Positions 7,203 to 16,300 of a stretch of DNA of 64,000 nucleotides are shown one piece after another. Made by a program: the position numbers and the translations under genes. Location: contig NZ_LGIC01000013.1 of NCBI RefSeq assembly GCF_001294535.1, positions 1 through 64,000 on the forward strand, in the 5' to 3' direction. The stretch is from Cypionkella psychrotolerans. GTDB lineage: Bacteria; Pseudomonadota; Alphaproteobacteria; Rhodobacterales; Rhodobacteraceae. Positions within the stretch are counted from its first letter, which is position 1, and each line of letters opens with the position of its first letter. Under the pieces are notes generated by a model. The model saw only the letters and a list, made by a program, of their open reading frames with translations. It did not search any database and was not told the origin of the DNA.

Positions 7203-8138
7203 CTAGGCGCTTGCGGGTGATGACGCTGTCAGATCGAGCCCAATCAAGTGCTTCACGGCCCGGGCCACAAATTCCGGCTCAGGTGCATTCAAAGCGCGCG
7301 CCATCGCCCGTAGGGCAACGACGTCAATCTCAGCGGATCCGCCTTTGCGCAACGTTTCAACCCACTGAGCAGTTCGCTGCGTCACATCCGCCAAAGCGTT
7401 TGCGTCGACCCGCAGGACGGTCATTGCGCGTTGCAGGGCTGTGTCGAAGCTCAGATCCGGGTTGGCAAAGATCTCGGTGGCGACGCTTGCGACATCGCGT
7501 GTTTCAGCGTTGCGGTTCGCAGTAAAGCCGCGCCGTCGTGACAGCCAGCTGAGCGCGTCCTTCGGGTTCAGGGTCAAAGCTTTATCGTCATCGCGTCGGG
7601 TGCCTTCGCGCGCCGCAAACTCCAACTTAAATCCCTCTTTGCTCAGAGACGTGCGGACCGCCGGGACCGTCATATTGGAGAGCAATGACAACGCGCGCAC
7701 CGACACGCCGCTCCAATCCTCGAATTCGTAGAGTTCCCATCTTGCCAGAAATGTTTCAAACATGCGGCGCAGAGGGAAGTCGTTGAGCTTGCAGAACGGC
7801 GAAGGCTCGCCATGCAAATCTGTCTGCGGGAAGCCGTTCAGCACGCCGCATGCCAATTCATAATGTGTCTCATCGGATGCCATTTCCAGCCCATCAAGTT
7901 GGTAGGCATACGCGTAAGCGGCGCGTGCATAGTCGTAGAGACCGTATTGTTCAATCTTGATGGCGGTGCCGCCTAGGTTTTCGATCTCCTCGCTAGGGTC
8001 TCCCCCAAGGTATTGTTGTGCAAAACCGCTGGCTTTCGGACCGGTGTAGTCGAGGATAGAGGCTTGGCACATGATCGCCACGCGTAGCTGATCCTCGATC
8101 TCGGCCCAAGTGTAGGGGATGTGGTTGTTGGTGCTCAT
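7203..8138 (-). CDS. Hypothetical island protein with probable DNA-binding segment
   Basis: 311 aa. The N-terminal half is rich in acidic and aromatic residues and is not recognised. Residues about 140-205 (VSVRALSLLSNMTVPAVRTSL, then NPKDALSWLSRRRGF) look like the two halves of an excisionase or MerR-like winged helix, as found in proteins of other alphaproteobacterial islands. It has its own upstream region facing the small ORF at 8297. A role in controlling excision or element gene expression is plausible but not shown. Confidence 0.55.
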   Translation of the reverse strand: MSTNNHIPYTWAEIEDQLRVAIMCQASILDYTGPKASGFAQQYLGGDPSEEIENLGGTAIKIEQYGLYDYARAAYAYAYQLDGLEMASDETHYELACGVLNGFPQTDLHGEPSPFCKLNDFPLRRMFETFLARWELYEFEDWSGVSVRALSLLSNMTVPAVRTSLSKEGFKLEFAAREGTRRDDDKALTLNPKDALSWLSRRRGFTANRNAETRDVASVATEIFANPDLSFDTALQRAMTVLRVDANALADVTQRTAQWVETLRKGGSAEIDVVALRAMARALNAPEPEFVARAVKHLIGLDLTASSPASA

Positions 8139-8296
8139 CGTCGTGCCTCTCGCTCTGTATTTAGTGATGTCGCTCTTATAGCCGTATTATCGGCCTTGCG
8201 TCAAGATAATAATATAGATATGATATCTGCATCACTTTATGCCAACCTCATTCCATAGGAACGCGAGGTTGGCGCGACTTAGGACCAGAAGAGACT
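8139..8296. promoter_or_regulatory. AT-rich divergent promoter region
   Basis: Between the 311-aa protein (minus) and the 67-aa protein (plus). The stretch around 8200-8232, dense in ATA/TAT, is among the most AT-rich short segments in the window and includes TATGATAT-like words that could serve as -10 boxes in either direction. No defined operator was recognised. Confidence 0.35.
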
Positions 8297-8500
8297 ATGA
8301 TCACCAAGTCGGCGAAACAGCGGGATATCGAAATCGAACGGCTGCGCGCAGCTTTGCTGAAGGTGGCGAAGTTGGTAGATGCTGATCCCGTCTATCTTCC
8401 GCTTTTCGAACGCTTAGAGGTCGAGATTGCCTTGGACCAGTCGATGGGTGACGCGATCACGCGGGCGCGTCTGATTGCGCGTCAGAGGGCGATGGTCTGA
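8297..8500 (+). CDS. Small hypothetical protein, 67 aa
   Basis: ATG 8297 follows an AGAAGAG purine run at a good distance. The product is helical and charged (EIERLRAALLKVAKLVDADP) with no membrane segment. Its last 19 bases overlap the 3' end of the convergent integrase gene. I do not recognise it. Confidence 0.5.
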   Translation: MITKSAKQRDIEIERLRAALLKVAKLVDADPVYLPLFERLEVEIALDQSMGDAITRARLIARQRAMV

Positions 8501-9750
8501 ACGACCTGCTGCAGGTGCTCCAACGTGGCGCCCTGGCCGTAACGTTCTCTGCCCAAAGCATGACCAAACAAATCACGACGGATCCGTTCATCAACGCCTG
8601 CCGCCAACATCCGGTCCTCGAATGCGTGCCTGAGGCTGTAGAGCGTGTGGCCAGGTGTCTCCATCAGCCCGTTTTCACGCATGAACTTGTTGACCGTCGC
8701 TGACAGTGAAGGGTTGTCGCGATAGCGCGGAAAGCCATCAGGACATTCACGAAACGCCTCCAGACTTACTCCTGTAAGCGGGATCACGCGCTTGGCGTGC
8801 TTGCTTTTCAGCTGGCGGCCCACAGGCTCGATCGAAATATGCGGCACCCTCGCCGCCAAGTTGATATGTGCGCTCAGCAATCCAGCGCCCTCACTCGGAC
8901 GATATCCGGTGTTAACCATTCCCAGCACGATGCAGCGTGCCTCGGTATTCAAGCCACCCAAAGCGCCGGGTGCCAGGATCTTCTCTTTGATCCACTCCAC
9001 GGAAAACGGTGGCCGCTGACGTTGCTCGCCCTCTTTGATCGCCAGATCGGATAGCGGCAACACAAGGCCCAGCCGCTTCAGCCGGTTCACCGTCTTGAAG
9101 ATGTCGCCTAAGTGAACGAGGTCCTTGTTGCCGCTGTTGGCGGTCAGATCCTCAAGCTCTATCCGCTCCATCCACCAATTGCGGAAATCAAGCATGTCAT
9201 CGCCCGTGATCCTGGCAAGAGCCTTGTCGCCGATGAGATCAACGAAGTTGTTCACCGCCTTCACTCGGGGGTTTTTCCAGCGTCGCAGCTGATCCTCGCT
9301 CTTGCCGAAGGTTTTATCCTTGGCGAGCGTCCAGTAAAGCTCCAGCGCCTTGCTTACCGTAATCTCTGGCTCAACGGCTCCGCCAAGAATGGCCGCCGCC
9401 TCGATCAAATTCGGGCCTGATCTTGTCTGCGGCACCGCCTCAATTCGAGTGAGCAGTTCGTCGCGTTCCAATTTGGCGACATCGGCCACTTTCATAAACC
9501 GGAAGCCGCGGGCAGAGGCCAGCTCCCGAGCGGCCGCAAACCTCGTTTCAGCATCACTGCTATCGCCCGCGAGAAGCGCTTCCCATCCTTCGACCATGTT
9601 GGCCCAAGCCGTAACCTCCTTCGTGGCCGCAAGCGCCTCCGAGTCAGTGTGCAGACTTACCCAGACAAACTGACGGGGCTCTACAGCCGCGTAGCGCTTG
9701 GGCACACGCTTATAAAGATACTGGGTTTTGCCACGCTTCTTGATTGCCAT
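8482..9750 (-). CDS. int: Tyrosine recombinase integrase of the element
   Basis: 422 aa from ATG 9750; the frame is open upstream but MAIKKRGKTQYLYKRVPKRY is the usual beginning of integrases with a DUF6538-like N-terminus. Catalytic residues visible: R284 in NTGYRPSEG, K315 or K317 in the following beta region, R374 in YSLRH (Tyr371 stands at the first position of the HxxR box, seen in other members), H397 in LFGHAL and the nucleophile Y404 in RERYGQG. It lies 173 bp from the tRNA-Ser 3' end on the same strand, the usual position next to the attachment site. It would catalyse site-specific integration and excision. Confidence 0.92.
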   Translation of the reverse strand: MAIKKRGKTQYLYKRVPKRYAAVEPRQFVWVSLHTDSEALAATKEVTAWANMVEGWEALLAGDSSDAETRFAAARELASARGFRFMKVADVAKLERDELLTRIEAVPQTRSGPNLIEAAAILGGAVEPEITVSKALELYWTLAKDKTFGKSEDQLRRWKNPRVKAVNNFVDLIGDKALARITGDDMLDFRNWWMERIELEDLTANSGNKDLVHLGDIFKTVNRLKRLGLVLPLSDLAIKEGEQRQRPPFSVEWIKEKILAPGALGGLNTEARCIVLGMVNTGYRPSEGAGLLSAHINLAARVPHISIEPVGRQLKSKHAKRVIPLTGVSLEAFRECPDGFPRYRDNPSLSATVNKFMRENGLMETPGHTLYSLRHAFEDRMLAAGVDERIRRDLFGHALGRERYGQGATLEHLQQVVQTIAL

Positions 9751-9922
9751 GATGTCGCTGACCTCGCACTGCCGCGTTACAATGGTCGAATCGGCATCGA
9801 GTGTAAAGCAAAGTGTAGCGCAAATTGTATAGCAATTTCCCACTAGAACGTCGAACGCGTAGGCTCTCAGTTAACTTTTTCCTGTATTTTCAATGACTTG
9901 CACGGTTAAACAAATGTGAAAA

Positions 9923-10012
9923 TGGCGGATCGATAGGGATTCGAACCCTAGAGACGGTTCCCCGCCTACACACTTTCCAGGCGTGCGCCTTCGACCACTC
10001 GGCCACCGATCC
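9923..10012 (-). tRNA. tRNA-Ser (anticodon GGA), integration target
   Basis: Minus strand folds as a class II tRNA. Acceptor GGATCGG pairs with TCGATCC, the anticodon loop CTGGAAA carries GGA, a long variable arm follows, and the T arm has GGTTCGAATCC. The CCA end is encoded at 9923-9925. The integrase gene follows the 3' end, so the crossover most likely lies in the T arm/acceptor part and the tRNA was restored on integration. Confidence 0.95.
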
Positions 10013-10111
10013 GTTGCGGGTGTTTAGCCTGCAACGCCAAGCGGGCGCAAGGGGGGGCGATTTGGTTTTATTGGCGATTTGGTGGGATTTTTGCCCATGG
10101 GCTGCCTGTGG

Positions 10112-10834
10112 TCAATCGACCAGCAGCAGGTTGACCCGGCGGTTTTGTTTGCCTTTGTTCTCGATGCGGCCGATCTCAATCCGGCCGATCTCGGCGGTGC
10201 GGGCGACATGGGTGCCACCGCAGGGTTGCAGATCAATCTGCGCCTCGCCCTGGCCGATCCGCACCAGACGGATTTGGCCCTGCCCCATCGGTGGGCTGAC
10301 CGACATGGTTTTGACAAGCTGCGGATTGGCCAGCAATTCGGCATCGCTGATCCATGTGTCTGTGACCGGAAGATCACGCTCGATCAATAGGTTAAGTGCA
10401 GTGTTCAACGCGGCTACATCGGTGGGCGGCTCTGGCATCATAAAATCAAGACGGCCTTTATCAGCGCCGATCTGCCCGCCGGTCACCGGCAGGGGGATCA
10501 CCACCGACAACAAATGTAGTGCTGTATGCACCCGCATATGGCGGTGACGGCGGTGCCAGTCGAGGCGCTGGGTGATTTTGCTGCCCACCGGTGGCAAGGC
10601 GGTGGCCTCGGCTGGCACCAAAGCGATCAGCCCGCCTTCAACTTTGACTGCCGTTGCAATCGGCATCCGCCCGCCCGCCCAAACGATCAAGCCACTGTCC
10701 CCCGGCTGCCCGCCTGCCGTAGCGTAGAAGATTGAGACATCCAGCACGATGCCGCCCTCGGGGGTATGCGCCAGCACGGTCGCCTCCGCCTCGCGCAGAT
10801 AGGCGTCGTAGCGAAACAGCAAGGTGGTGGTCAT
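10112..10834 (-). CDS. AlaX-type alanyl-tRNA editing protein
   Basis: 240 aa. The two metal-site motifs of the AlaRS editing domain are present: HTALH near residue 100 and CGGTH near residue 205, with ATAGGQPGDSG in the N-terminal part. The family hydrolyses mischarged Ser-tRNA(Ala) (or Gly-tRNA(Ala)) in the cytoplasm. The length fits the medium AlaX class without the C-terminal domain. Its ATG overlaps the stop of the channel gene by four bases, making it last in the cysK-channel-alaX operon. Confidence 0.88.
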   Translation of the reverse strand: MTTTLLFRYDAYLREAEATVLAHTPEGGIVLDVSIFYATAGGQPGDSGLIVWAGGRMPIATAVKVEGGLIALVPAEATALPPVGSKITQRLDWHRRHRHMRVHTALHLLSVVIPLPVTGGQIGADKGRLDFMMPEPPTDVAALNTALNLLIERDLPVTDTWISDAELLANPQLVKTMSVSPPMGQGQIRLVRIGQGEAQIDLQPCGGTHVARTAEIGRIEIGRIENKGKQNRRVNLLLVD

Positions 10835-13320
10835 GCGTCGGTGTCCTTGGCTTTTGGGCGGCTTGATGGGGCGGCGTCCGGCTCGGCCAAAAACACAGCG
10901 ACGGCGTCCAACGCAGCTTGTTCCTCGGCCTTGGCTTCGGCATCCGCCGCCGCCTCATCCGCCAGACGCTTCAGGTAATCGCGATGCGCGTTGGTGAACA
11001 AGATGCCCTCGGCGTGGAACCGCTCGGCAATCTGGTGGTTGATCTCCGAGCGCACCGGCACCTGAAAATAGATATCCCGCACGATGACGCGGATCTCAAA
11101 ATTCATCAGCTCGCCGGTGAAGCCCATCAGCGCGATGATCGGCGGCGGTGTCAAAATCGCCAGAGGTTGCGCCTCAACGATCTCACGTAGGATCGCCTCC
11201 ACCCGGCGGCTGTCCGAGGTGAACGGCACCGAGACCGGCACAATCATCCGGCCCGACATGTTGAACCGGGTCCAGTTCGTCACCCGCCCGGTGATCAGAT
11301 CCGAATTCGGCACGATCACGTCCGAGCGGTCAAAGGTCTGGATCCGGGTCGAGCGCACCGAGATCGCCTTGACGATGCCCGAGGTGGTGCCGACCTCGAT
11401 CCAGTCGCCCTCAGACACCGGGCGTTCGACCAGCAAGATCACGCCCGAGACAAAGTTCGACACAATCGTCTGCAAGCCAAAACCGATGCCGACCGACAAG
11501 GCCGAGGCCACCAGTGCGAAGCCCGACAGATCAATCCCCGCCGCCGTGATCGCCAGCAGCGCCGACAAAAACACCCCGGCATAGCCCACGCCCGAGATGA
11601 TGGCGTTCTTGCCGCCCTGATCCAGCGAGGTGCGCGGCAGGATCGAGGATTTCAAGCCCCCCTGCACCAGTCGCATCACCGCATAGCTGACCCCGAACAC
11701 CGCGACGAGGATGATGAAGCTGGTCGGCGATATCCGCACGCCACCCAAGGAGACGCCAGAGCGGAACGCCGCCCACAGATCCACCAGATCGACCACCCGC
11801 GCGCCCCAGATCAGCGCCAGCAGCGGCAGCGCCGCACAGGTGATCACCAGACCGGCGATGATCGGCATCAAGCCATCGTGCCGGGCCTCAGGCGTGCGCG
11901 CCACCGTCACATACAATTCGGCAAAGAAGCCTTGCAGCACGACCACCATCGCAAACAGCGACAAGGTGTTGATCGCAGGCCAGATCAGCGCATTGGCGGC
12001 ACTGACATAGCCGATCACGCCCAGAGCCGGGGCAACCACCGCGATTGCGATGGCGGCAGAAGATACCCAATAGATCAGCTCAAACCGGAACGCGCCGTCC
12101 GTGCCGCTGCGCCCCACCGCGCTTTGCCGCCGCAAGATATGGCCCAGCCGATAGAGCGCAACCGCCGCGAAAATCTGCAACGGCACCACGATCACCGAAA
12201 TCGCCGCATCCGTTGCCTGCGCCACCTGCTGCGCGCGATCTGCCCCGATGTTGCTGGCAGCCCCGCCTAGAAAATTCGCAGCCCTCGGCACGATCCACGC
12301 CGCCACCAGATCGTAAACGGCAACCGAGACCCCCAGCAACACCGCTTGCAGCCGCCCCTCGGCGCGGCCCTCGGGCCCAAGTCCAATGGCGCTTTCCGTG
12401 GCAGGATCGGTTGGGAAGATATGATGCGCCAGCCAGCGTGTCAGGAAAATCACCAACACCACGGCGGGCAGCGCTGCAAACAGCGACAGGATGATCGGCC
12501 CAAACAGCGAGGCCCGCTCCAGCGCCATATACAGCAACACCGCCCCCACCACGGGCAAAGCCACTTGACCCAAAGACACAAAGCCCGAGATCAGATTGCG
12601 CCCGCGCATGTGGGTTTTCGTCAGCAGCCAGTAGGTCAACCGCCGCATCCAATGGCCGCCGCGCACCAACAACAGCAGCGCCGACAGCACCAGAACCACA
12701 ATCAACGGCGCATTGTCGCGCAGTTGATCGACGTTCATCGGCCGGGTGAAGCGCCAGCGGGTTTCATCCCAGATCCACTGCCCCATCCAGCGGAACATCG
12801 ACGCCGCCGTCGGCCAGTTCACCGGGTTCAGCGCCGAGGGAGACAAGCGCAGCAATTTATCGGCATGACGCTCGCGGATCAGCTTATCAATCGACGCGAT
12901 GGTGCTGTCGGCACGGGTGGTGGCCTCGGTGGCGGTCAGCACCGGCGCTTGCAGCTTGGCCAACTCCGCGCTCAGCTCACCCCGCCGCTTGGCGATCATC
13001 GCATCCTCGGTCTGACCCTCAGCGGGCACCGGGCCCAGCGCGGCAATTTGGTTTTTCACCGTGGCGATCTGGTCGGCGTTGCTGCCTTGTGCGGCGCTGA
13101 AGGTCGAGCGCCATTTTACCATCTCGGCGCGCATACTGCTCAAGCGTTCGTCATCAATCTGCGCTTTGACGACAACATCCTCGATCTGCGACACCGTGGT
13201 GTCGAAGGTCTTGTAATCCTCAGGTTTAAGCGCGTCTTGCGCAAGGGCTGGGCCAGCCTGCCCCAGCGCCGCCAGCAGCGCCAGAACCAGCAGCGCCCTG
13301 CGCAGCATCAGACCAATCAT
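10831..13320 (-). CDS. DUF3772-containing mechanosensitive channel of the MscS superfamily
   Basis: 829 aa inner-membrane protein. A signal peptide (cleavage near GPALAQ) leads to a coiled, periplasmic DUF3772 region up to about residue 200. About ten hydrophobic segments follow, then the MscS core with the pore helix region (SALSVGIGFGLQTIVSNFVSG) and the beta domain RSTRIQTFDRSDVIVPNSDL. The C-terminus is Ala/Glu-rich. Large MscK-like members release solutes on hypo-osmotic shock. The start overlaps the cysK stop by four bases. Confidence 0.88.
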   Translation of the reverse strand: MIGLMLRRALLVLALLAALGQAGPALAQDALKPEDYKTFDTTVSQIEDVVVKAQIDDERLSSMRAEMVKWRSTFSAAQGSNADQIATVKNQIAALGPVPAEGQTEDAMIAKRRGELSAELAKLQAPVLTATEATTRADSTIASIDKLIRERHADKLLRLSPSALNPVNWPTAASMFRWMGQWIWDETRWRFTRPMNVDQLRDNAPLIVVLVLSALLLLVRGGHWMRRLTYWLLTKTHMRGRNLISGFVSLGQVALPVVGAVLLYMALERASLFGPIILSLFAALPAVVLVIFLTRWLAHHIFPTDPATESAIGLGPEGRAEGRLQAVLLGVSVAVYDLVAAWIVPRAANFLGGAASNIGADRAQQVAQATDAAISVIVVPLQIFAAVALYRLGHILRRQSAVGRSGTDGAFRFELIYWVSSAAIAIAVVAPALGVIGYVSAANALIWPAINTLSLFAMVVVLQGFFAELYVTVARTPEARHDGLMPIIAGLVITCAALPLLALIWGARVVDLVDLWAAFRSGVSLGGVRISPTSFIILVAVFGVSYAVMRLVQGGLKSSILPRTSLDQGGKNAIISGVGYAGVFLSALLAITAAGIDLSGFALVASALSVGIGFGLQTIVSNFVSGVILLVERPVSEGDWIEVGTTSGIVKAISVRSTRIQTFDRSDVIVPNSDLITGRVTNWTRFNMSGRMIVPVSVPFTSDSRRVEAILREIVEAQPLAILTPPPIIALMGFTGELMNFEIRVIVRDIYFQVPVRSEINHQIAERFHAEGILFTNAHRDYLKRLADEAAADAEAKAEEQAALDAVAVFLAEPDAAPSSRPKAKDTDA

Positions 13321-14351
13321 GCGTCTTCAAACACCGTCGGGATATTCGACGGCGCGCGGTCCAGCCATTTCGGCACCGGCAGACCCTTTTCCTTCAGGAA
13401 GGCCGGGTTATAGAGCTTGGACTGATAGCGGTTGCCGTAATCACACAGGATGGTGACGATGGTATGCCCCGGCCCCATTTCCTGCGCCATCCGCACCGCG
13501 CCCGCGATGTTGATGCCCGACGAGCCGCCCAGACAAATCCCCTCATCCTCCAGCATTTCAAAGCACAACGGCAGCGCCTCGGCATCCGGGATGCGATAGC
13601 TGAAATCGGGGGTAAAGCCTTCGAGGTTGGCGGTAATCCGCCCCTGCCCGATGCCTTCGGTGATCGAGGTGCCGGGCGCATCAAACTTGCCGGTGGTGTA
13701 GAACGCGTGCAACGCAGCCCCCTCCGGGTCCGCGAGGCCGATTTTCACGCCCTTCGGCTGCAACGCCATGCCAACCCCGGCCAGAGTCCCACCCGAACCA
13801 ACCGCACAGATGAACCCATCGACCTTGCCGCCGGTTTGTTCCCAAATCTCTGGCCCAGTCGTCTCAATATGGCTCAAACGATTGGCGACATTGTCAAACT
13901 GATTGGCCCAGATCGCACCATTCGGCTCAGTCCGTGCCAAAGCCTCGGCCAAGCGACCCGAATAGCGCACATAGTTGTTGGGGTTCTTATAGGGTGCCGC
14001 TGGCACCTGCACCAATTCCGCCCCCGCCAAGCGGAGCATGTCTTTTTTCTCCTGAGATTGTGTCTCAGGAATAACAATCACAGTGCGAAACCCCATGCTG
14101 GCACCGACCAGCGCGAGGCCAATCCCGGTGTTGCCCGCCGTGCCTTCCACAATGGTGCCGCCCGGCTTCAACTGGCCTTTGGCGACCGCATCGCGGATCA
14201 TATACAAGGCCGCGCGATCCTTCACCGACTGACCGGGGTTGAGAAACTCACATTTGCCCAAGATCGTGCAACCGGTGATCTCAGACGCCCGTTTCAGCTT
14301 CAAAAGCGGGGTGTTGCCAATCGTGTCAGCCAGGTCACTGTGAATCCGCAT
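13317..14351 (-). CDS. cysK: Cysteine synthase A (O-acetylserine sulfhydrylase family)
   Basis: 344 aa from ATG 14351, preceded by AAAGGA; an upstream extension to 14504 is open but lacks family features. PLP lysine in NPGQSVKDRAA, the phosphate-binding GTAGNTGIGLA and the SGGTLAG loop are all present. It makes cysteine from O-acetylserine and sulfide. The NPGQSVKD variant with an extended C-terminus is frequent in Rhodobacteraceae and related to but distinct from enteric CysK. It heads the operon with the channel and editing protein. cysK has been tied to tellurite tolerance in Rhodobacter, and trgAB is present 16 kb away. Confidence 0.88.
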   Translation of the reverse strand: MRIHSDLADTIGNTPLLKLKRASEITGCTILGKCEFLNPGQSVKDRAALYMIRDAVAKGQLKPGGTIVEGTAGNTGIGLALVGASMGFRTVIVIPETQSQEKKDMLRLAGAELVQVPAAPYKNPNNYVRYSGRLAEALARTEPNGAIWANQFDNVANRLSHIETTGPEIWEQTGGKVDGFICAVGSGGTLAGVGMALQPKGVKIGLADPEGAALHAFYTTGKFDAPGTSITEGIGQGRITANLEGFTPDFSYRIPDAEALPLCFEMLEDEGICLGGSSGINIAGAVRMAQEMGPGHTIVTILCDYGNRYQSKLYNPAFLKEKGLPVPKWLDRAPSNIPTVFEDA

Positions 14352-14526
14352 GGGAAAACCATCCTTTATACCGTTGCTAAAGGAATAGGCGAGCGGGCGG
14401 GCAAACTCAAGCGCACGGCTGTCGAAAAGGAAAACCACACGGCTTGTGCAAGCCCGCGCCGAACTGCGTTCCAGCAATCCCGCGCTCGGCCAAACAACTC
14501 CCACCCTTCGGCTTTCATCTTGGCCT

Positions 14527-14545
14527 AAATATCCCCGCCGGAGGC
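14527..14545 (-). repeat. 19-base intergenic motif GCCTCCGGCGGGGATATTT, copy 1
   Basis: Exact reverse complement of the copy at 47255-47273. From memory this word and its extension GGCCAAGATGAA are extremely common between genes in Rhodobacteraceae; the extension is present here too. Function unknown. Confidence 0.75.
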
Positions 14546-14593
14546 TTCAACGCCGACCGCAAAAACTGCCCCCGCAAAACACCTCCACGATCC

Positions 14594-14612
14594 CGATTTT
14601 TGAGAAAAATCG
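14594..14612. repeat. Dispersed hairpin module CGATTTTT-gag-AAAAATCG
   Basis: Perfect 8-bp stem with a 3-base loop, the reverse complement of modules at 30815-30833 and 35252-35270. The flanks CCACGAT/ATCGTGG allow an alternative pairing. Downstream of the aminotransferase stop. Confidence 0.7.
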
Positions 14613-14793
14613 TGGCCTCTTCATCGCCGGAAGGCGCAGATTGCCCCAACGGAAAAGATGAACAACCCCCTAATGCCGGGACATAACCATTTGAAATTAA
14701 ATAAAACGCAAGATGTCCACGCGTGGACACCCGATAGAAAAGGGCGGAGCCTTGCAGCCCCGCCCCCAATTCCTCTCAAAACCCGGCTTCAGA

Positions 14794-16179
14794 TCACTTA
14801 AACAACCCGTCCGCCTTCAGACCCGCATAGCACTCATCCAGCGATGTCTTCGCCCGCGCGATCAGCACGTCAATTTCGTCCGGCGTGATCACCAGCGGCG
14901 GCGCGATGATCATCCGATCCCCCACATGCCGCATGATCAGATTGTTGGCAAAGCAGCGCTCGCGGCAACGATAGCCGACCGTCCCGGTATCAGAAGAAAA
15001 CTTCGCCCGCTTCTCTTTGTTCGGGGTCAGCGCAATCGAACCCATCAACCCCACCAACTGCGCATCTCCGACCATCGGATGATCCGCCAGCGCCGCCCAT
15101 TTCGCGGCCAGATAGGGATGCGCCACGTCGCGGACATGCTCGACGATCTTTTCTTCCTGCATGATCCGCAGGTTCTCCAACGCCACCGCCGCCGCGACCG
15201 GATGGCCGGAATAGGTGTAGCCGTGGTTGAACTCATCGGTGCCGATCACCGCCGCCACCTCATCGCAGACAATCGAGCCACCAATCGGCTGATACCCGGA
15301 AGACAACCCCTTCGCGATGGTCATGATATGCGGCTTGATGCCAAAGGTCTGGCTGCCGAACCAGTTGCCGGTGCGGCCAAACCCGGTGATCACCTCATCC
15401 GCGATCAGCAGGATGCCGTATTTGTCGACGATACGCTGGATTTCCGGCCAGTAGGTCGACGGCGGCACGATCACCCCACCCGCACCCTGAATAGGCTCGC
15501 CGATGAAGGCGGCGACGTTTTCGACGCCAAGGTTCAGGATCATCGCCTCCAATTCCTGCGCCCGCATCAGCCCGAAAGCCTCGGGCGTCATATCGCCACC
15601 CTGATCCCAATAGTTCGGCTCGCCGATATGGACCACGCCCGCAATCTTGCCACCATGCGCATGGATGCCTGACATGCCGCCCAAAGACCCGCCACCGATG
15701 GTCGAGCCGTGATAGCCGTTGGTCCGCGCGATGATGATGCGCTTTTCCGGCTGGCCCTTGATGTCCCAATAGCGCCGCACCAGACGGATATTGGTGTCAT
15801 TGGCTTCCGAGCCCGAGCCTGCAAAAAAGGTGTGGTTCATGCCTTCCGGGGCCAGTTCGGCGATCTTGGCAGCCAAAGCGATGGCCGGCACATGGCTGGT
15901 CTGGAAGAAGGTGTTGTAATAGGCCAACTCATCCATCTGCCGTTTGGCAACTTCGCCCAGCTCCGGGCGGCCATAGCCGATGTTGACGCACCACAGCCCG
16001 GCCATGCCGTCGATGATCTTGTTGCCTTCCGAGTCGGTCAGCCAGACGCCCTTGCCCTGCGTCATGATCCGCGCGCCCTTGCGGCCCAGCGCGGCGTTGG
16101 CGGTGAAGGGGTGCATGTGATGGGCGGCATCCAGCGCCTGAAGTTCAGCCGTCGGCATGTGGTTGGTGATTTTGTTCAT
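14794..16179 (-). CDS. Class III (omega-amino acid) aminotransferase
   Basis: 461 aa. The PLP lysine is in TIAKGLSSGYQP, the cofactor Asp in LLIADEVITGFGRTG, and the phosphate loop in GSGSEANDTN. The N-terminus with GLWCVNIGYGR is typical of pyruvate-dependent transaminases for putrescine, beta-alanine or similar omega-amines. The substrate cannot be fixed from sequence. The GntR gene 121 bp upstream on the same strand and a palindrome between them suggest induction by an amine-derived ligand. The polyamine-type binding protein at 37 kb may or may not be linked. Confidence 0.88.
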   Translation of the reverse strand: MNKITNHMPTAELQALDAAHHMHPFTANAALGRKGARIMTQGKGVWLTDSEGNKIIDGMAGLWCVNIGYGRPELGEVAKRQMDELAYYNTFFQTSHVPAIALAAKIAELAPEGMNHTFFAGSGSEANDTNIRLVRRYWDIKGQPEKRIIIARTNGYHGSTIGGGSLGGMSGIHAHGGKIAGVVHIGEPNYWDQGGDMTPEAFGLMRAQELEAMILNLGVENVAAFIGEPIQGAGGVIVPPSTYWPEIQRIVDKYGILLIADEVITGFGRTGNWFGSQTFGIKPHIMTIAKGLSSGYQPIGGSIVCDEVAAVIGTDEFNHGYTYSGHPVAAAVALENLRIMQEEKIVEHVRDVAHPYLAAKWAALADHPMVGDAQLVGLMGSIALTPNKEKRAKFSSDTGTVGYRCRERCFANNLIMRHVGDRMIIAPPLVITPDEIDVLIARAKTSLDECYAGLKADGLFK

Positions 16180-16264
16180 CGCATGACCCTCTTGATACGC
16201 GCGGCCATGCCCGAATCCGGTGGCCTTTGGATCAGGATATGATCAAACGCAGCGGCGTTCAAGA

Positions 16265-16278
16265 AATTTGATCAAATT
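16265..16278. promoter_or_regulatory. Palindrome AATTTGATCAAATT, probable GntR operator
   Basis: Perfect 14-bp palindrome between the GntR gene and the aminotransferase gene. A second, partial site (TATGATCAAAC) lies about 26 bp closer to the aminotransferase start, near 16239. Spacing and position fit control by the adjacent GntR protein. Confidence 0.55.
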
Positions 16279-16300
16279 ATTTAGAGGCAGCTTTGCGAGC

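Larger units (their letters stand above)
1..9922. mobile_element. Integrated accessory element at tRNA-Ser(GGA), left end outside window
   Basis: A tyrosine recombinase gene lies directly beyond the 3' end of tRNA-Ser, the classic arrangement of a tRNA-targeted integrative element. The cargo (candidate HUH initiator, DUF927 ATPase, Fic protein, nucleotidyltransferase, HTH proteins, IS21 fragment) is accessory in type, and the intergenic DNA is visibly more AT-rich than the core that follows. I did not find a second copy of the tRNA 3' end inside the window, so the far attachment site is probably to the left of base 1. The boundary at the tRNA is well supported; the other end is unknown. Confidence 0.75.
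14352..14793. other. Intergenic region with repeat motif and hairpin
   Basis: No gene found. It contains the cysK promoter side, the 19-base Rhodobacteraceae motif in reverse orientation at 14527-14545, and the hairpin at 14594-14612 that lies downstream of the aminotransferase gene and may end its transcript. Confidence 0.6.

Noticed and set aside
9751-9843. Upstream start for the integrase at 9843
   Set aside because: The extra residues (Cys/Thr-rich) do not match integrase N-termini, which usually begin near MAIKKRG.
12346-13413. 355-codon plus-strand frame opposite the mechanosensitive channel and cysK end
   Set aside because: Product is a His/Gln/Arg-rich shadow; the minus strand encodes a clear MscS-type protein.
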